From: Hysterangium stoloniferum
Taxonomy: Eukaryota > Basidiomycota > Agaricomycetes > Hysterangiales > Hysterangiaceae
DNA: 64,000 bases
Direction: 5' to 3'
Assembly: GCA_015178975.1 (NCBI GenBank)
Contig: WHVD01000040.1
Span: 601,609 to 665,608 of the forward strand
Positions 22,500-33,421 of this stretch are shown piece by piece. A program made the position numbers and the translations under genes. The first letter of the stretch is position 1. The number at the start of each line of letters is the position of its first letter. Below the pieces are notes generated by a model, which worked only from the letters and a program-made list of their open reading frames with translations, had not been told where the DNA came from and did not search any database.

Positions 22500-24448
22500 T
22501 TAGGATATATCGTGTGGAATGGATGGAGCAAGCTCATCGGAAGGCCAACCATGACACTCTAACACAGATGTACAGTTCGAATTAGAGGTTACCGACACGC
22601 CGGTAAAAGGTGTGGCGATGACGGAAAGGAAGCAATGACACATGATGTGTAATCTCTCACAGTGGATACGGGTGGATTGATCGTCGATGGAGCCACGCAT
22701 TATGTCACAATGTGGGAGAAGACGATCGAGAATGGCGATTATATCGAGGTTGCGCACTGTGGTACACGCGGAGTCGATGTCGGAAGATCCACCTATGAGC
22801 TTCAGAGTGAGGTCAAGTAGATCTTCGGCTGAATAGAGGATCAAGGCATTAGGACGCTTCTGTGTCAGAATCAGACTGGTAGGATATTTTCATGGGCGGA
22901 TATGAGATGATGCTGGAAGGTCTAACATGGTCAACATACCGTAGGAGGGGTTCAATGAGCGAAGAAATCACATTAAACTGGTTGATGTAATGCGTGCGAA
23001 GTATCTTGTCGTCAAAGAAGGCTTTCAGGGTCCAGATATCGTCCCGCAGTGAATCCGATCTGTCCTGATCGATATGAAGAGTGAAGGACGTTATATGGAG
23101 GTTGATGTCGTCCATTAGAACCTTCAACACATCTCCAGCAATATCTCGAAACCAGGCATCTTGGTTCATGCAACAAATGAGAAGCCTTAAAGGAGGGCCA
23201 TACGAGCAAAGTTGATATGGGTAAGTTTGCCTGTTGTGGGTTTGGTGGGCAGGATGAAATGATGGGATGTTGTGACGCACAGTTGTACCCAGAATTCAAT
23301 GCAACCTCTGATTGCCGTGAGCTCTTCTACAGACAGTTTACGCACCTGGAAAATGTTTCCTACGATATAATCAAGGTTAATGAAGAGGGTGGTACTTAGA
23401 AAGGATGATAAATAGGCGGCGATTTGCAGAATGAATGTCGACGCAACCTCATCCACGTTGGTGTGTAGCGGTGATTTGATGACAGCATTGTAAAGCGATG
23501 ACGTAATTGCAATTGATGGCCGATCTCTATTTCCCCATCGAGCACCGGGCGACCAGTAGAAGGCGAAACCCAAATTTGCCATAAGGTTGGCAGTACTTCC
23601 GTCCCTCCGGTGTATAATACTTGAATTGAACCCCTCTAGGACCACCCACGCCTGTTCCCGAATTCGACGCGGGTAAGTGGGTCTAGAAAGACGTGAGTAT
23701 TTTGAGTGTATTCAATTATTGTCTCTGAAGTATCACCACCTCATCAAGTCAATGCTCTCTTGAATTACTCTTCCGAGTCTTGGCAGAGTGAGATGCTTGG
23801 GTAGGAACTTGTGAACTGCCTTGTCGTCTCCATACACCATTCGCTTGTATATCATCAACTTTGCTATCAGGGCAGCTGTCTTTGCCTTGTAAAGCACATT
23901 CCTCCCAACCCTTTCCAAACCGACTCTACAATAATACCCCGGCTCAATCGTAATACTTGAAGATGTCGATGATCCCTGATACAGTGAGACTGCTCCCCAG
24001 TCCACGTCATGACTGTCATGTGGGCCGAGGTTGGATGTGGCGTTGGTGGATCTACCTCGCATATTAATAATAGTCGGTGGATCATGACAGGTTTTCTCTC
24101 CTAGCCACTGAAACCGTCCAGCTTTTCAACAGTGTACATGAAAGGCAATCTCATTTTGCGCACCCATTCCTCAACCCAAACTTTCACATCGTCTTCAGAC
24201 AGTGGTATATGCTGGTCGTCTCCGGGCACCCGATAACACACACCGTCCCCATGTTCTGTACAACTCCATCTGTCTCGAAGCTTTTCCCGCAATCTTTCCC
24301 TTATTCCCACGTCAATGATCTCCTCCCGTTCTTCCGATCTCAATGCAGCTGGGGAGACCAAGGGTTGTAACCACTCAACCTCTTGTAGGAGGCTTTCAGC
24401 CCGTCCGATATCGTGGCCGCTCAGAGTCGTTTCGTTTGAAGTTGACAT
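22500..24448 (-). CDS. F573 copy C9, apparently intact 573-aa protein of unknown function
   Basis: I do not recognise the family. Exons on the minus strand are 24,448-24,164, 24,107-23,740, 23,682-23,281, 23,230-22,940 and 22,875-22,500. Introns are 56, 57, 50 and 64 nt with donors GTGCGC, GTGGTG, GTGCGT, GTATGT and AG acceptors. The phases (0, 2, 2, 2) join to exactly 574 codons including stop. The same four introns are seen in copy C2, which independently supports the model. The start ATG follows CACCCA-like context and is conserved in C7 and C10. The protein has an acidic N-terminus (DDVKVWVEEW) and looks largely alpha-helical, with repeated leucine-rich amphipathic stretches (SLLQEVEWLQPLV, YINQFNVISSLIEPLL, NLDIIAILDRLLPHCD) that recall ARM/HEAT helices. 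I see no signal peptide, membrane segment or catalytic motif. A cytosolic scaffold-type role is possible but unproven. It is the only undamaged member of at least eleven. Confidence 0.8.
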
Positions 24449-24480
24449 TGGTGGGTAGCGGGTTCTTGTGATACAGGAAG

Positions 24481-24502
24481 GGGATTCTGCGCTTTTAAGG
24501 TG
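24481..24502 (-). promoter_or_regulatory. Core promoter of F573 copy C9
   Basis: On the minus strand, CCTTAAAAGCGCAGAATCCC starts about 50 nt before the ATG at 24,448. It is the best preserved instance of the family block and combines a TATA-like TTAAAA with a GCGCAG motif. Its promoter function is inferred from conservation and distance. Confidence 0.5.
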
Positions 24503-25400
24503 AAGATATCAGGTGAATAAATTTTTAGCTATAGCATTGTGCGGTGCTTTATACAGGATACACAGCTTGCCATCCCTTCCTTTTAATCACCTTGACGCCC
24601 CTCAACCTTTTCATTCGTATACCCTCCAGGATACTCAGGTCCACTCACACTAATTCCTGACTCTTCAACATATTACCTCCAAGAGAGCACATATGGCAGT
24701 TACAAAAGGTGTGATGAACCTTCACTGTATAATGTGGCAACTTCCGAGCGCTAGATATTTGGGCAGTTCAGCTTTTACGTTAGTTGAGAAGTGACATCTC
24801 GATTGATGGAATATGTAAATGCAGTGGATGCTATCCATGACAGTGTTTCTCAGGTACAGCCTCGGGCGCTTTCCAATCGGGCTATGTCTAACAGCCATCT
24901 GCGCTTCGTATCCAATTCTTTCAGAATTCCAATTTCAATGATTCTTTACTTTGGCGTCTATCCGAAGTCCGTCAGGTTTTCAAGAACAAATTGTGCATGT
25001 AATAAAATATTCAGTCTTAACTAATTGCACGCTACTATTATTACACGGTCCTTCTCAGTGAGGTGATTTGCGTCAGCTAACAAGGCCAAAGCCGCTATGG
25101 AAAGCAAAAGGTGCCGAGCGGCGAACTTTGGAAATTAACGTCTGCGGCGCCAAGATGTTATTCCACAAGGTCAGCACCCGAAGCAACATTCGTAGAAAAC
25201 TGCACCCCATGAGCCTTATGTTAGAATATAGGTCTGTACAAGCATGCACAAGGTGCCACACCGGCAATTTGCCACCCCATTGTTCTTTTGAGTTTGGCTT
25301 AACCCTTTGTTGCCATACGTCTAGTGTTCTCAAGGCGTATATAACTAGTATAGATTTCTTGTACTTACGCTATCCGTTCGCCTCCTACGAGACACAGAGG
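24503..25400 (-). repeat. F573 5' flank of C9
   Basis: Matches 500-960 (plus strand) and parts of 2,160-2,420. Short ORFs of 77-115 codons occur but are not conserved in the other copies, so this is read as upstream non-coding DNA. Confidence 0.5.
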
Positions 25401-26260
25401 GTCAAATGGAAATGATATTCATCATTGCTCGAGATTCACGAGCTTTAATATTTTATATCAACACCTTATGCCTCCCCCGTAATTATACCTTGGACAATAG
25501 TCACTTGAATCCGCCCTGATGTTATATTTAGGCGGCTTCCCTTTCCATTAAATTTACAAATAGTGAGTATTAGGTACATAAGGCAGGCCAAAGAGCCGTA
25601 TATCTGTAATGGGGAGAACTCTGAATCGCCAAGAATCATGCGCTGGTTGGTGAGAGATGGTAAAAACTGCTCGGACACCGAGGAACCTATTCTCCAGGAT
25701 AATGGCGACAACATTGTCTCACTCTGGTCCTTGTGTGCGGTCCGTGAAATACGACGTCCGTCAGGTGCTCAAAAAGGTTTCATTTACAGAAAATAGAAGA
25801 ATTTGTCAAATTTAAAACACATCAGTAAAATAGGTTTAAGCGCTGTGAGGAAGTACAGCGATCTGAAATGTTCCAAGGTTCCAGTCCAGGCGCATTCTAG
25901 ATTGCCGGTCTGCTTCATGTTCTTCATGACATCCAGTGTCCTTGGTGTTCCTTTCTCTTCATTTTTCCCCCTCAAGAATTATCCATCTTGTGATCAAAGA
26001 AATTCAAGCCACGGTCACAGAATATCGGCCATATACAGGTGTGTTCCCCGGCCGTGTTTGTTATATCTAATTTGGAACCGTTTTCTATCACGTATGCATG
26101 GCATCTCGGCCCAATGCCGTCCCTGTACAATCTAAAGGCCCCTCCTTTTATTACCGAGTTTTGTGCCTTCGCGATAGACGCTCCGGAGATTGAACGTAGA
26201 CTTTGAAGATTAGACAAGTCTGACTGGAATCTCGTTGTCAATGAGATCACTGGTGGTCAC
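25401..26260 (+). repeat. Repeat R2, second long copy
   Basis: From about 25,560 it aligns with 6,640-7,450. Positions 25,401-25,560 are unassigned. No conserved ORF. Confidence 0.5.
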
Positions 26261-26265
26261 ACGAG

Positions 26266-26501
26266 TTGACAGGACCACGGTGTATTGTCTAGAACCGAGA
26301 CAGGATACAGGAGGTTACAGCGTACAGTAAGGTAAGAGAGAGAAAAGTACCTAGGCTATATACATCTATGATGTGGTCACATGCCAGAACAAAAGGAGTG
26401 GAACAAAGGAAACAAGAAACAAAGGGTGAACACATAACAAAGGAGTGAACACATAACAGGAACAATGAGTGAAAGTGTAAGACTGGGGTGCCAGGCTTAC
26501 A
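26266..26501. mobile_element. LTR-like fragment
   Basis: About 235 bp start near TGACAGGACCACGGTGTATT and end GGTGCCAGGCTTACA. Both ends match the solo LTR at 52,318-52,423 plus 56,269-56,340. No clear 5-bp duplication is visible here, so the ends are approximate. Confidence 0.45.
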
Positions 26502-26529
26502 CTGACCCTGACTTATCTCCAATACCTGA

Positions 26530-28990
26530 GATTACTGGGATAAGTTCTAATGCTTCAGTATTTCCAATGTCATGTCACTGTGGACACTGGCGATGGTAAT
26601 GAGGAGCAGCTCAGGGGTTTACAAATGACTTTATTCACTGTGATGAATGGCATAATTGGTCTCATATTGCTTATCAACATGATGGAAGAGCTAGTAACCT
26701 TGGAAATAAGCCATTCATTTATGATGAATGTGATATGGTTCAGATTAAACACTATGATTAGCTGTTGGTATTCCTGGATTTTCTGGTCCAGGTAAATCTG
26801 TCACAGAGATATCCCCAGTTCTATTAAATGTTGATCATGTTTGGTATGAGAAGAAAATTGTACACAAAGGAAATAAGGTTATTGGAGGGACTGCAGAATC
26901 AGCATTGGACCAGCTATATAGCTGAGTTTGGATCTTGTTATCCTGTTTTTTTTACATTATATTGAGGTTGGACCAACTACAACCCTTGTACTTCAAACTT
27001 GTTGTATGGAGCTACAAGTAATCCTGGATGTTGTTCAGGATGATGCTGTTTATGGATTTGTCTCTGATGCTGCACATGGCTATTGGAGAATGAGTGATTG
27101 GATGCTTATAGGAGGATGGTCACACTTTATTGAATATACAAAATTTTACTAAATAATCCTCATATTTTCCAAGTGAGTCTATTCCTTCTGGCCATGACAA
27201 CTTACTCTATGAGTTTATATTTAATTACCTAAAATTTCATCTTTAAAATATGCATGCCTTTTTAAAATACACACAAATGACATAGTTACACAAGATTATT
27301 TGGGTTAACCTAGATTATTTGGATTAACCTAGATTATTTGGGTTAAACAAGATTATTTGGGTTATGACTTAATCTTTGGGTTATGATGTATTCTCTTGGA
27401 TACAAGCAAACTTTCAAATATATTTCATATAATTTAAATTTAGTTGGTTTAGAGAGTTAACCAGAACTATCTGGGGTACCAATCCCCATTGTGCAATTTA
27501 TTCCAAAAGAATAATCTACAGATGATTGTTTTGACTAAATTTTGTCAGATATAGGATTAATATTAATGTTTTTGCATTCTTCAGAGTGATACCTAATCAA
27601 CTGAATTTGATTAAATATTAATTTTACAACAAACAATATAAATATATATACTTTAGTGGATAAATAATTTTTAAAGTTTTGGGTTATCCTCCATAGTATT
27701 ATCTGTATATTCTTGACATCTTTATTGTTAGGTTCCATTTCTCTTCTCAGCAGCTAATGGCACCACTTCCAATCATTATCAAATACACTTTCTAATGCTG
27801 TTTCAAAGTATGGCCTCTCAACGTCAGACACAGGGACACAAATTAACTGATGAAATGTTTTCATGTATTGTTGATTTCAGTCCAGCTCAGGCAAATGGCT
27901 ATGTGGAGGCTTTTATTCAGTTTTGATCAACCATGGAAGGCAATACACAAAATAATGAGGAATTAACTAAGGTAGCAAACTCACTTTTGAAAGGATGCTA
28001 TCAGCATTTTCATACTGGCATCACTTGTCTCAAAAGGATTAGAGGTGTGGGACAACCCCAGCTACAGGACACTTTGAATCATATACTCTAGGTTTGTTAG
28101 AGGCTATCATTGGAGAGGCCTTTAAAGCACATGCTGCAGCACTTATACATGACTTTCCAGGTGTTAAAAACTGGATGGATTGATTGCAGCAGGACAGAAC
28201 TTCCCAAATGCTTTTTAAACCATTTTTAACCATGAAAGAAGATCTCTAGAAGTGACTACCAGATCTACAAATGTTAAAGAAGCCATGCATTTTAGACTTT
28301 ACAGTGGGCATGGTCTCAATTTATGACTTATGGAAGGTCATGGAAGGTCTAGAGAGATTATTTTCATTTGTGAATCTTCTAAAGATGCAGGGTATTGCTG
28401 AGCAATCAGGGATACTAGTGGCATATAGGACTATGAAACCTTGGACTAAGAATGCTCATCAGTTAGGATGAACTAAGTCCACCAAAATCCAACTTCTAAA
28501 AGATTTCAAATAATGGCTATCTACCAGATACTGCTAAGGCACTTGGCTTTGGTATCAAAGGGAAGAAAAATAAATCTGACCTTATTCCAGGATACCAATG
28601 GAAAGAAAACTTCTGTTGGTTGGATACTTCTCTTGAACTCATATACCAGGCAGTTGATCACCATTGGCAAGCATTATGTCAGACATTTTCACAACTGGAT
28701 ACTCAGTTATTACAGTACTCTTATTTTGATACCATCTTTTTAAAGAGGATTTAATTACTGTTGGTGAGGTATTCAATGGTCCAGAAAATATATTAATTTC
28801 TACCAAATGTGATCCATTATGTGAAGAACTCCTTCAAAAGAGGTTTATCAAAGCAATTAATGAGCCTGATGTTCTTATGGAATGGTTTGAGGTGAGTTTT
28901 ATAGCCATTCTTGTGATAATAGAACACTCCCATTTCTTGAAGCCAAAATAATCTAACTCTACTCTTGTAAAGCATAACAAGAGGCCCATT
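26530..28990 (+). pseudogene. Second, decayed GCM-MULE transposase copy
   Basis: Plus-strand remnant homologous to 16,540-18,190. Recognisable pieces are AVGIPGFSGPGKSVTEIS (near 26,766), the DDE part around SDAAHGYWRMSDW (27,067), VDFSPAQANGY (27,875), LLKGCYQHFHTGIT (27,985), and the Cys box CWLDTSLELIYQAV (28,617). The GCM finger is missing. Multiple stops and indels are present, and a MITE (27,111-27,692) sits in the codons after the first catalytic Asp. Terminal inverted repeats are not visible, so the element is truncated on both sides. Confidence 0.75.
27111..27692. mobile_element. GGAGG-type MITE in the second MULE copy
   Basis: 582 bp, nearly identical to 18,983-19,544, with ATA repeated on each side (27,108-27,110 and 27,693-27,695). 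Removing it with one ATA restores the codons found in the other MULE copy (GGATGCTTATAGTATTATC versus GGGTACTTATAGTATCATC). This defines the element ends and the 3-bp target duplication directly. Confidence 0.8.
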
Positions 28991-29356
28991 ATCAACTCAC
29001 CAGCCTGCCAAAGACATGGTGACTGTGATCAGAATGATATGTGAACTTGTTTACCACATGTCAATAAGGCATCTTAATATTTTGTGTATTGACTGATGGA
29101 AATGGGTCAGTATTGTAAGACTAGTATCTGCTGCAGGTGCAGACAGACACTAGAATGAGTGATGGGGAATAAACCACTACTGTATTGAAATCCACATGTA
29201 CATAATATATACTAATGGAGAACAATAGGATGTAAGCACAATAGGATGTGGACTACAATAGGATGTGGACTACAATAGGATGTGGACTACAATGGAGTGG
29301 GTAACAATGGAGACTCAATATTACCAAATCACAGTGTAGGGAGTCTGACTCCCTTA
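28991..29356. repeat. Short tandem repeats, no gene
   Basis: Around 29,224-29,296 a 16-17 bp unit (AATAGGATGTGGACTAC) is repeated about four times. The remainder is unassigned AT-rich DNA. Confidence 0.6.
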
Positions 29357-30399
29357 CAGTATACAGGGAGCTCACACACATGTGATTCCTGGGATTCCTA
29401 GGGTATATACATAGCATGTAATATGCCGATTATAGCAGTATTCACACAGAGGTGATGCTTAATATTCTGGATGTACATCCACAAATCATCATATACAGAC
29501 TATATGAGTACCTACACTGAGATGATTCGTAAGATTCCTGGGGTAAATACACCCTATGTACTTTGCAGAAAATGGATGTACTCACACAGAGGTGATTCTT
29601 GATATTTTTAGGGTAGATACACAGCAATTGGTATGCAGATTATAGGGGTATTTATATAAAGGTAATTCTTGAGATTTCTAGTGTACATACACAGAACTTG
29701 ATATACAGACTATATGGGTGCCCACAAGTGATTCTTGAGATTCCTGGGGTAAATACATCTACATGCTATGCAGAAAATAGATGTACTCACAGAGGTGATT
29801 CCTGAGATTCTTAGGGTAGATACACAACATATGATATGCAGATTATAGCAGTGTTCACACAGAGGTGATCTTTAAGATTCTTAGTGTACATATCTAATAC
29901 ATGATATACAGACTATATGGGTGCCCACATTGAAGTAATTATTAAGGTTCATGGGGTAGATACATCCTACATGCTATGCAGAAAATGGATGTGCTCACAC
30001 AGAAGTGATTCTTGAGATTTTTAGGATAGATACACAGCAGGTGATATGCAGATTATAGGGGTATTCACACAAAGGTAATTCTTGAGATTTCTGGTGTACA
30101 TAGTGGAACCTTATGGAGATTGGGCAAATTGGAGGGATTAGGGGGATTGGAAAAATTGGATTGGAAGAATGGGAAGGACTGGAAGAGATTTCAGAGGAGA
30201 ACTGGGGTAATTTGGAAAAAACATCACAATGATTAGAAGAGAGCATAAAAACTGGGTGTGGAAAATAATACAACCCAATCTCTCTGCCCAACTCCTTCAC
30301 ACATCCCCCCATTTGAAATGCTCCCAATCCCAATCCCAAGGAGGGAGATATATCAAGGAGTTGGATAAAGGGATTATGTTGGGATTGAGTTCAATTATT

Positions 30400-30790
30400 C
30401 CCCAACTCTCTCCAATTCTCCCAATCTCCCTGATCCCCCAATTCCCCCATTCCCCCCATTCCCCCCATTCCCCCCATTCCCCCATTCCCCCCATTCCCCC
30501 CATTCCCCCCCCCATTCCCCCCATTCCCCCCATTCCCCCCCCCCATTCCCCCCATTCCCCCCATTCCCCCATTCCCCCATTCCCCCATTCCCCATTCCCC
30601 CATTCCCCATTCCCCATTCCCCCATTCCCCCATTCCCCCATTCCCCATTCCCCCATTCCCCCATTCCCCAATTCCCAATCCCCCAATTCCCAATCACCCC
30701 AATTCCCAATCACCCCAATTCCCAATCACCCCAATTCCCAATCACCCAATTCCCAATCACCCCAATTCCCAATCACCCCAATTCCAATAA
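30400..30790. repeat. C-rich microsatellite (G-rich on the minus strand)
   Basis: Tandem CCCCCATTCC and CCCCCCATTCC units change at about 30,665 to CCCCAATTCCCAATCA units. Several frames stay open for 100-195 codons (for example Gly/Trp/Glu/Met-rich on the minus strand) only because the repeat lacks stops. I do not regard these as proteins. The minus strand has dense G-runs spaced 3-5 nt apart. Confidence 0.9.
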
Positions 30791-31216
30791 AGGCTTTACT
30801 CTATGTACTTGCTTAAATATCTCCAGATAAGCTGTATAGGTCAATCTTATAAATCTCAAGATTTTCCTCTGTATTATATTCTTTAAAATCTCCAGATTAT
30901 ATATCTCAATCTTATAAATCTCAAGGTTTCACTGTGTAGATCATCCTCTGGAATCTGAATATTTTACTCTGAGTGACTGCCCCCTATAAGTGTACTGGCT
31001 CATCCATCAGTTAATTCACAAAATCACAAGATGACATATTGTCATGTAGTATGTGAGCACCTCTCTAATCTGCATATCATGTGTTGTGTGTCTTCTCAAA
31101 GAACCTCAAGAATCCCTTCAGGGTGAATCAGTCCCAAATCTGAATATCATGCACTGTGTGTCTCTCTTAGAAATCTCAATAATCACCACTGTGTGATCAC
31201 ATATATTTTCTGCATA

Positions 31217-31891
31217 GGAGGCTGTCCGTAATCATTATAATACCAGATGTTTACTAATAAAAGTAATATTGCTACAAAACTCCATCTTTAAATAGTGGTA
31301 TATTCTCTAAGAGTATTATATTGTTAACCATCAACCATAAGAAACAATTCTTCATATTACATTCTAAACAATTTAGAGTCAATTAACAGAACCTGTTGTA
31401 TATAGTTTTCCAATTTATGTAAATACTTGCTAATACTTTTGTTGTTAATTTGTTTTTTGAAAACTAAACTGTAGTTATTTCCTAGTAAAATATATGAAAT
31501 GTCATTGGAAATTTTTCATCCTATGGCCTTCTTTATTAAGTAAAACCCCCTATATATTCTGGGTATGTTGAATCAAGTAGAAATCTGTTTAGATTGACAG
31601 ATCTATTCCGAAGTAATACATATGTATTTAGAGTTGCCAATGATCTACATGTGCATGGAATGGACTATTTAAAGATATCTATTTTTTAAAAGTATTAGTG
31701 TTTCAAACTACCAATTTTTTTCATTGTCTACTCATGTCCGGAAAGATTCTTTAGTTTGTAATGTATGAGAGAGTTTAAAACTTTTTGAAAGTTTTAAAAA
31801 CCAAATTATGTTTGAATCACATCCCAGATGTTTAAATGACCTTTAGAGTATATTAGAATTTGGTATACTTAATAGTTTTCAGATATCCTCC
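31217..31891. mobile_element. GGAGG-type MITE, 675-bp subfamily
   Basis: Ends are GGAGGCTGTCCGTAATC and TTTTCAGATATCCTCC, flanked by ATA (31,214-31,216 and 31,892-31,894). It is homologous over its whole length to the reverse complement of 48,563-49,237, which has the same length. No ORF. It lies in the right arm of the inverted-repeat element. Confidence 0.75.
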
Positions 31892-32313
31892 ATAGTGTGC
31901 ACTATGTATTCACCCTATGAATCTTGAGAATCACCTTACATAGTGTAGGCACCCATATATTCTGTATATCATGTTCTGTGTATGTACATTAAGAATCTCA
32001 AGAATTATCTTTGTGTGACTACCCCTATAATCTGCATATCATTTGCTGTGTATCTACCCTAAAAATCTCAAGAATCACTTCTGTGTGAGCACATCAATTT
32101 TCTGCATAGCATGTAGCATGTATCTACCCCAGGAACCTTAAGAATTACTTCAGTGTGGGCACCCATATAGTCTGTATATCATGTATTAGATATGTACACT
32201 AAGACTCTTAAAAATCACCTCTGTATGAACACCACTATAATCTGCATATCATATGTTGTGTATCTGCCCTAAGAATCTCAGGAATCACATCTATGTGAGC
32301 TCCCTATATACTG

Positions 32314-33416
32314 AATAGACTGGCTAACCTTGGTGTGCATTACACACTCTCACCAGGGTCCCAGCCCAATCAACATAAGACTCCTCTAATGTAGGTGCAG
32401 CAACACTTTAGTCTGTAATTGTTCCAACCATATCCATCTTTGCAACAGTCTTCCAAACTCCTCCCTTAGCAGACTACAATTAATTTCAACAAAGTTCTGA
32501 TGTGCAACACTCTGTTGACAATCTAATTTTAGGGGTAACCTCACAATTGCCAGGGTTCATACTGTAACAACAAATCATAACCACAAGTGGCTTACTGGCT
32601 CACATAATTCTCATTTTCTACATGCAGAGCACCGACTGCATACACCATCAGTATACTTTCATTCATGCAACATTAAAAAGTGAATACACTCACAGTGTCA
32701 GTGCAAAGCCTTGACTTGGCTGTATCATGTGCCAACCTGGTTTCTCACTATCTCTTAAGGTGAAGTTATTTTTTGGAGGCATGCATACACAATGCAATAG
32801 AACATACAGTCCCATAGCAGCAACAAGCTTCTCATTTCACTCCCAGTGACATGACCTACTTTCTGTCCCTGCCTATGTCTCCCAGCCCCAGTGCTAGATA
32901 GAGATAAAATCCTGAAAAAAGACCACCCAAGACTACTTACCTTCTCATGGGCCCAGTAGTGAGGTTAACACCATGTTCACCATCTTGGTCCATAGCACTA
33001 CTGGAACAAGTCAATTGTGGTGAGCATCATTTTGATGTTTATGGGTTACCTTGGTGGTTGCATGGCTATAATGGCAGGATTTGTGCTCCCTCCCCCCTCC
33101 AAGCTAACTTGGGGAATGATATGAGCCCTGACCCCATTCTGCCAGCTCTTGCCTTGGCCTTAAATAATAGAGTCATTGTCATCATCCCAGATCTGCTTCA
33201 GCAAAGGGAGTGAATAGGCAAGTCTGGACCCAGTTTCTGCTGGTTTTTTCTGACTAATTACATCACCATGCTTCACAGGTAAGTTTGGCCATCCCTAATT
33301 TCTCCTTATTGGCATGGTCACATGAGCTATTTATGTAGCATGAGAGATGTTGTTATGGAATGATAAAAGATAAACATACATAGCATCAATTGTCAATTGT
33401 TGAACTCTGCTGGGTT
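32314..33416. other. Unassigned stretch
   Basis: No repeat match or credible gene. The longest frame is 88 codons at 32,947 and has no recognisable content. GT..AG pairs are present but do not build a convincing model. Confidence 0.35.
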
Positions 33417-33421
33417 CTTAC

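Larger units (their letters stand above)
29357..32313. mobile_element. 3-kb inverted-repeat (foldback-like) element
   Basis: The two ends are inverted copies: CAGTATACAGGGAGCTCAC at 29,357 and its complement (CAGTATATAGGGAGCTCAC) ending at 32,313. Both arms are built of roughly 70-bp monomers containing GTGATTCTTGAGATT, alternating in three types (GGGTAGATACACAGC, GTGTACATACA, GGGGTAAATACATC), so a 210-bp higher-order unit repeats. The left arm is 29,357-30,115; the right arm is about 30,960-32,313 and is interrupted by a MITE (31,217-31,891). The centre (30,116-30,960) holds purine-rich and then C-rich simple sequence. No ORF and no convincing target duplication were found. Confidence 0.65.

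Noticed and set aside
29357-30115. Regular repeats suggesting a CRISPR array
   Set aside because: Units are contiguous 70-bp monomers without unique spacers, diverged, and in a eukaryotic transposon-rich setting.
30229-30816. Long overlapping ORFs of 100-195 codons on both strands
   Set aside because: They exist only because the CCCCATTCC-type microsatellite lacks stop codons; the products are pure low complexity.
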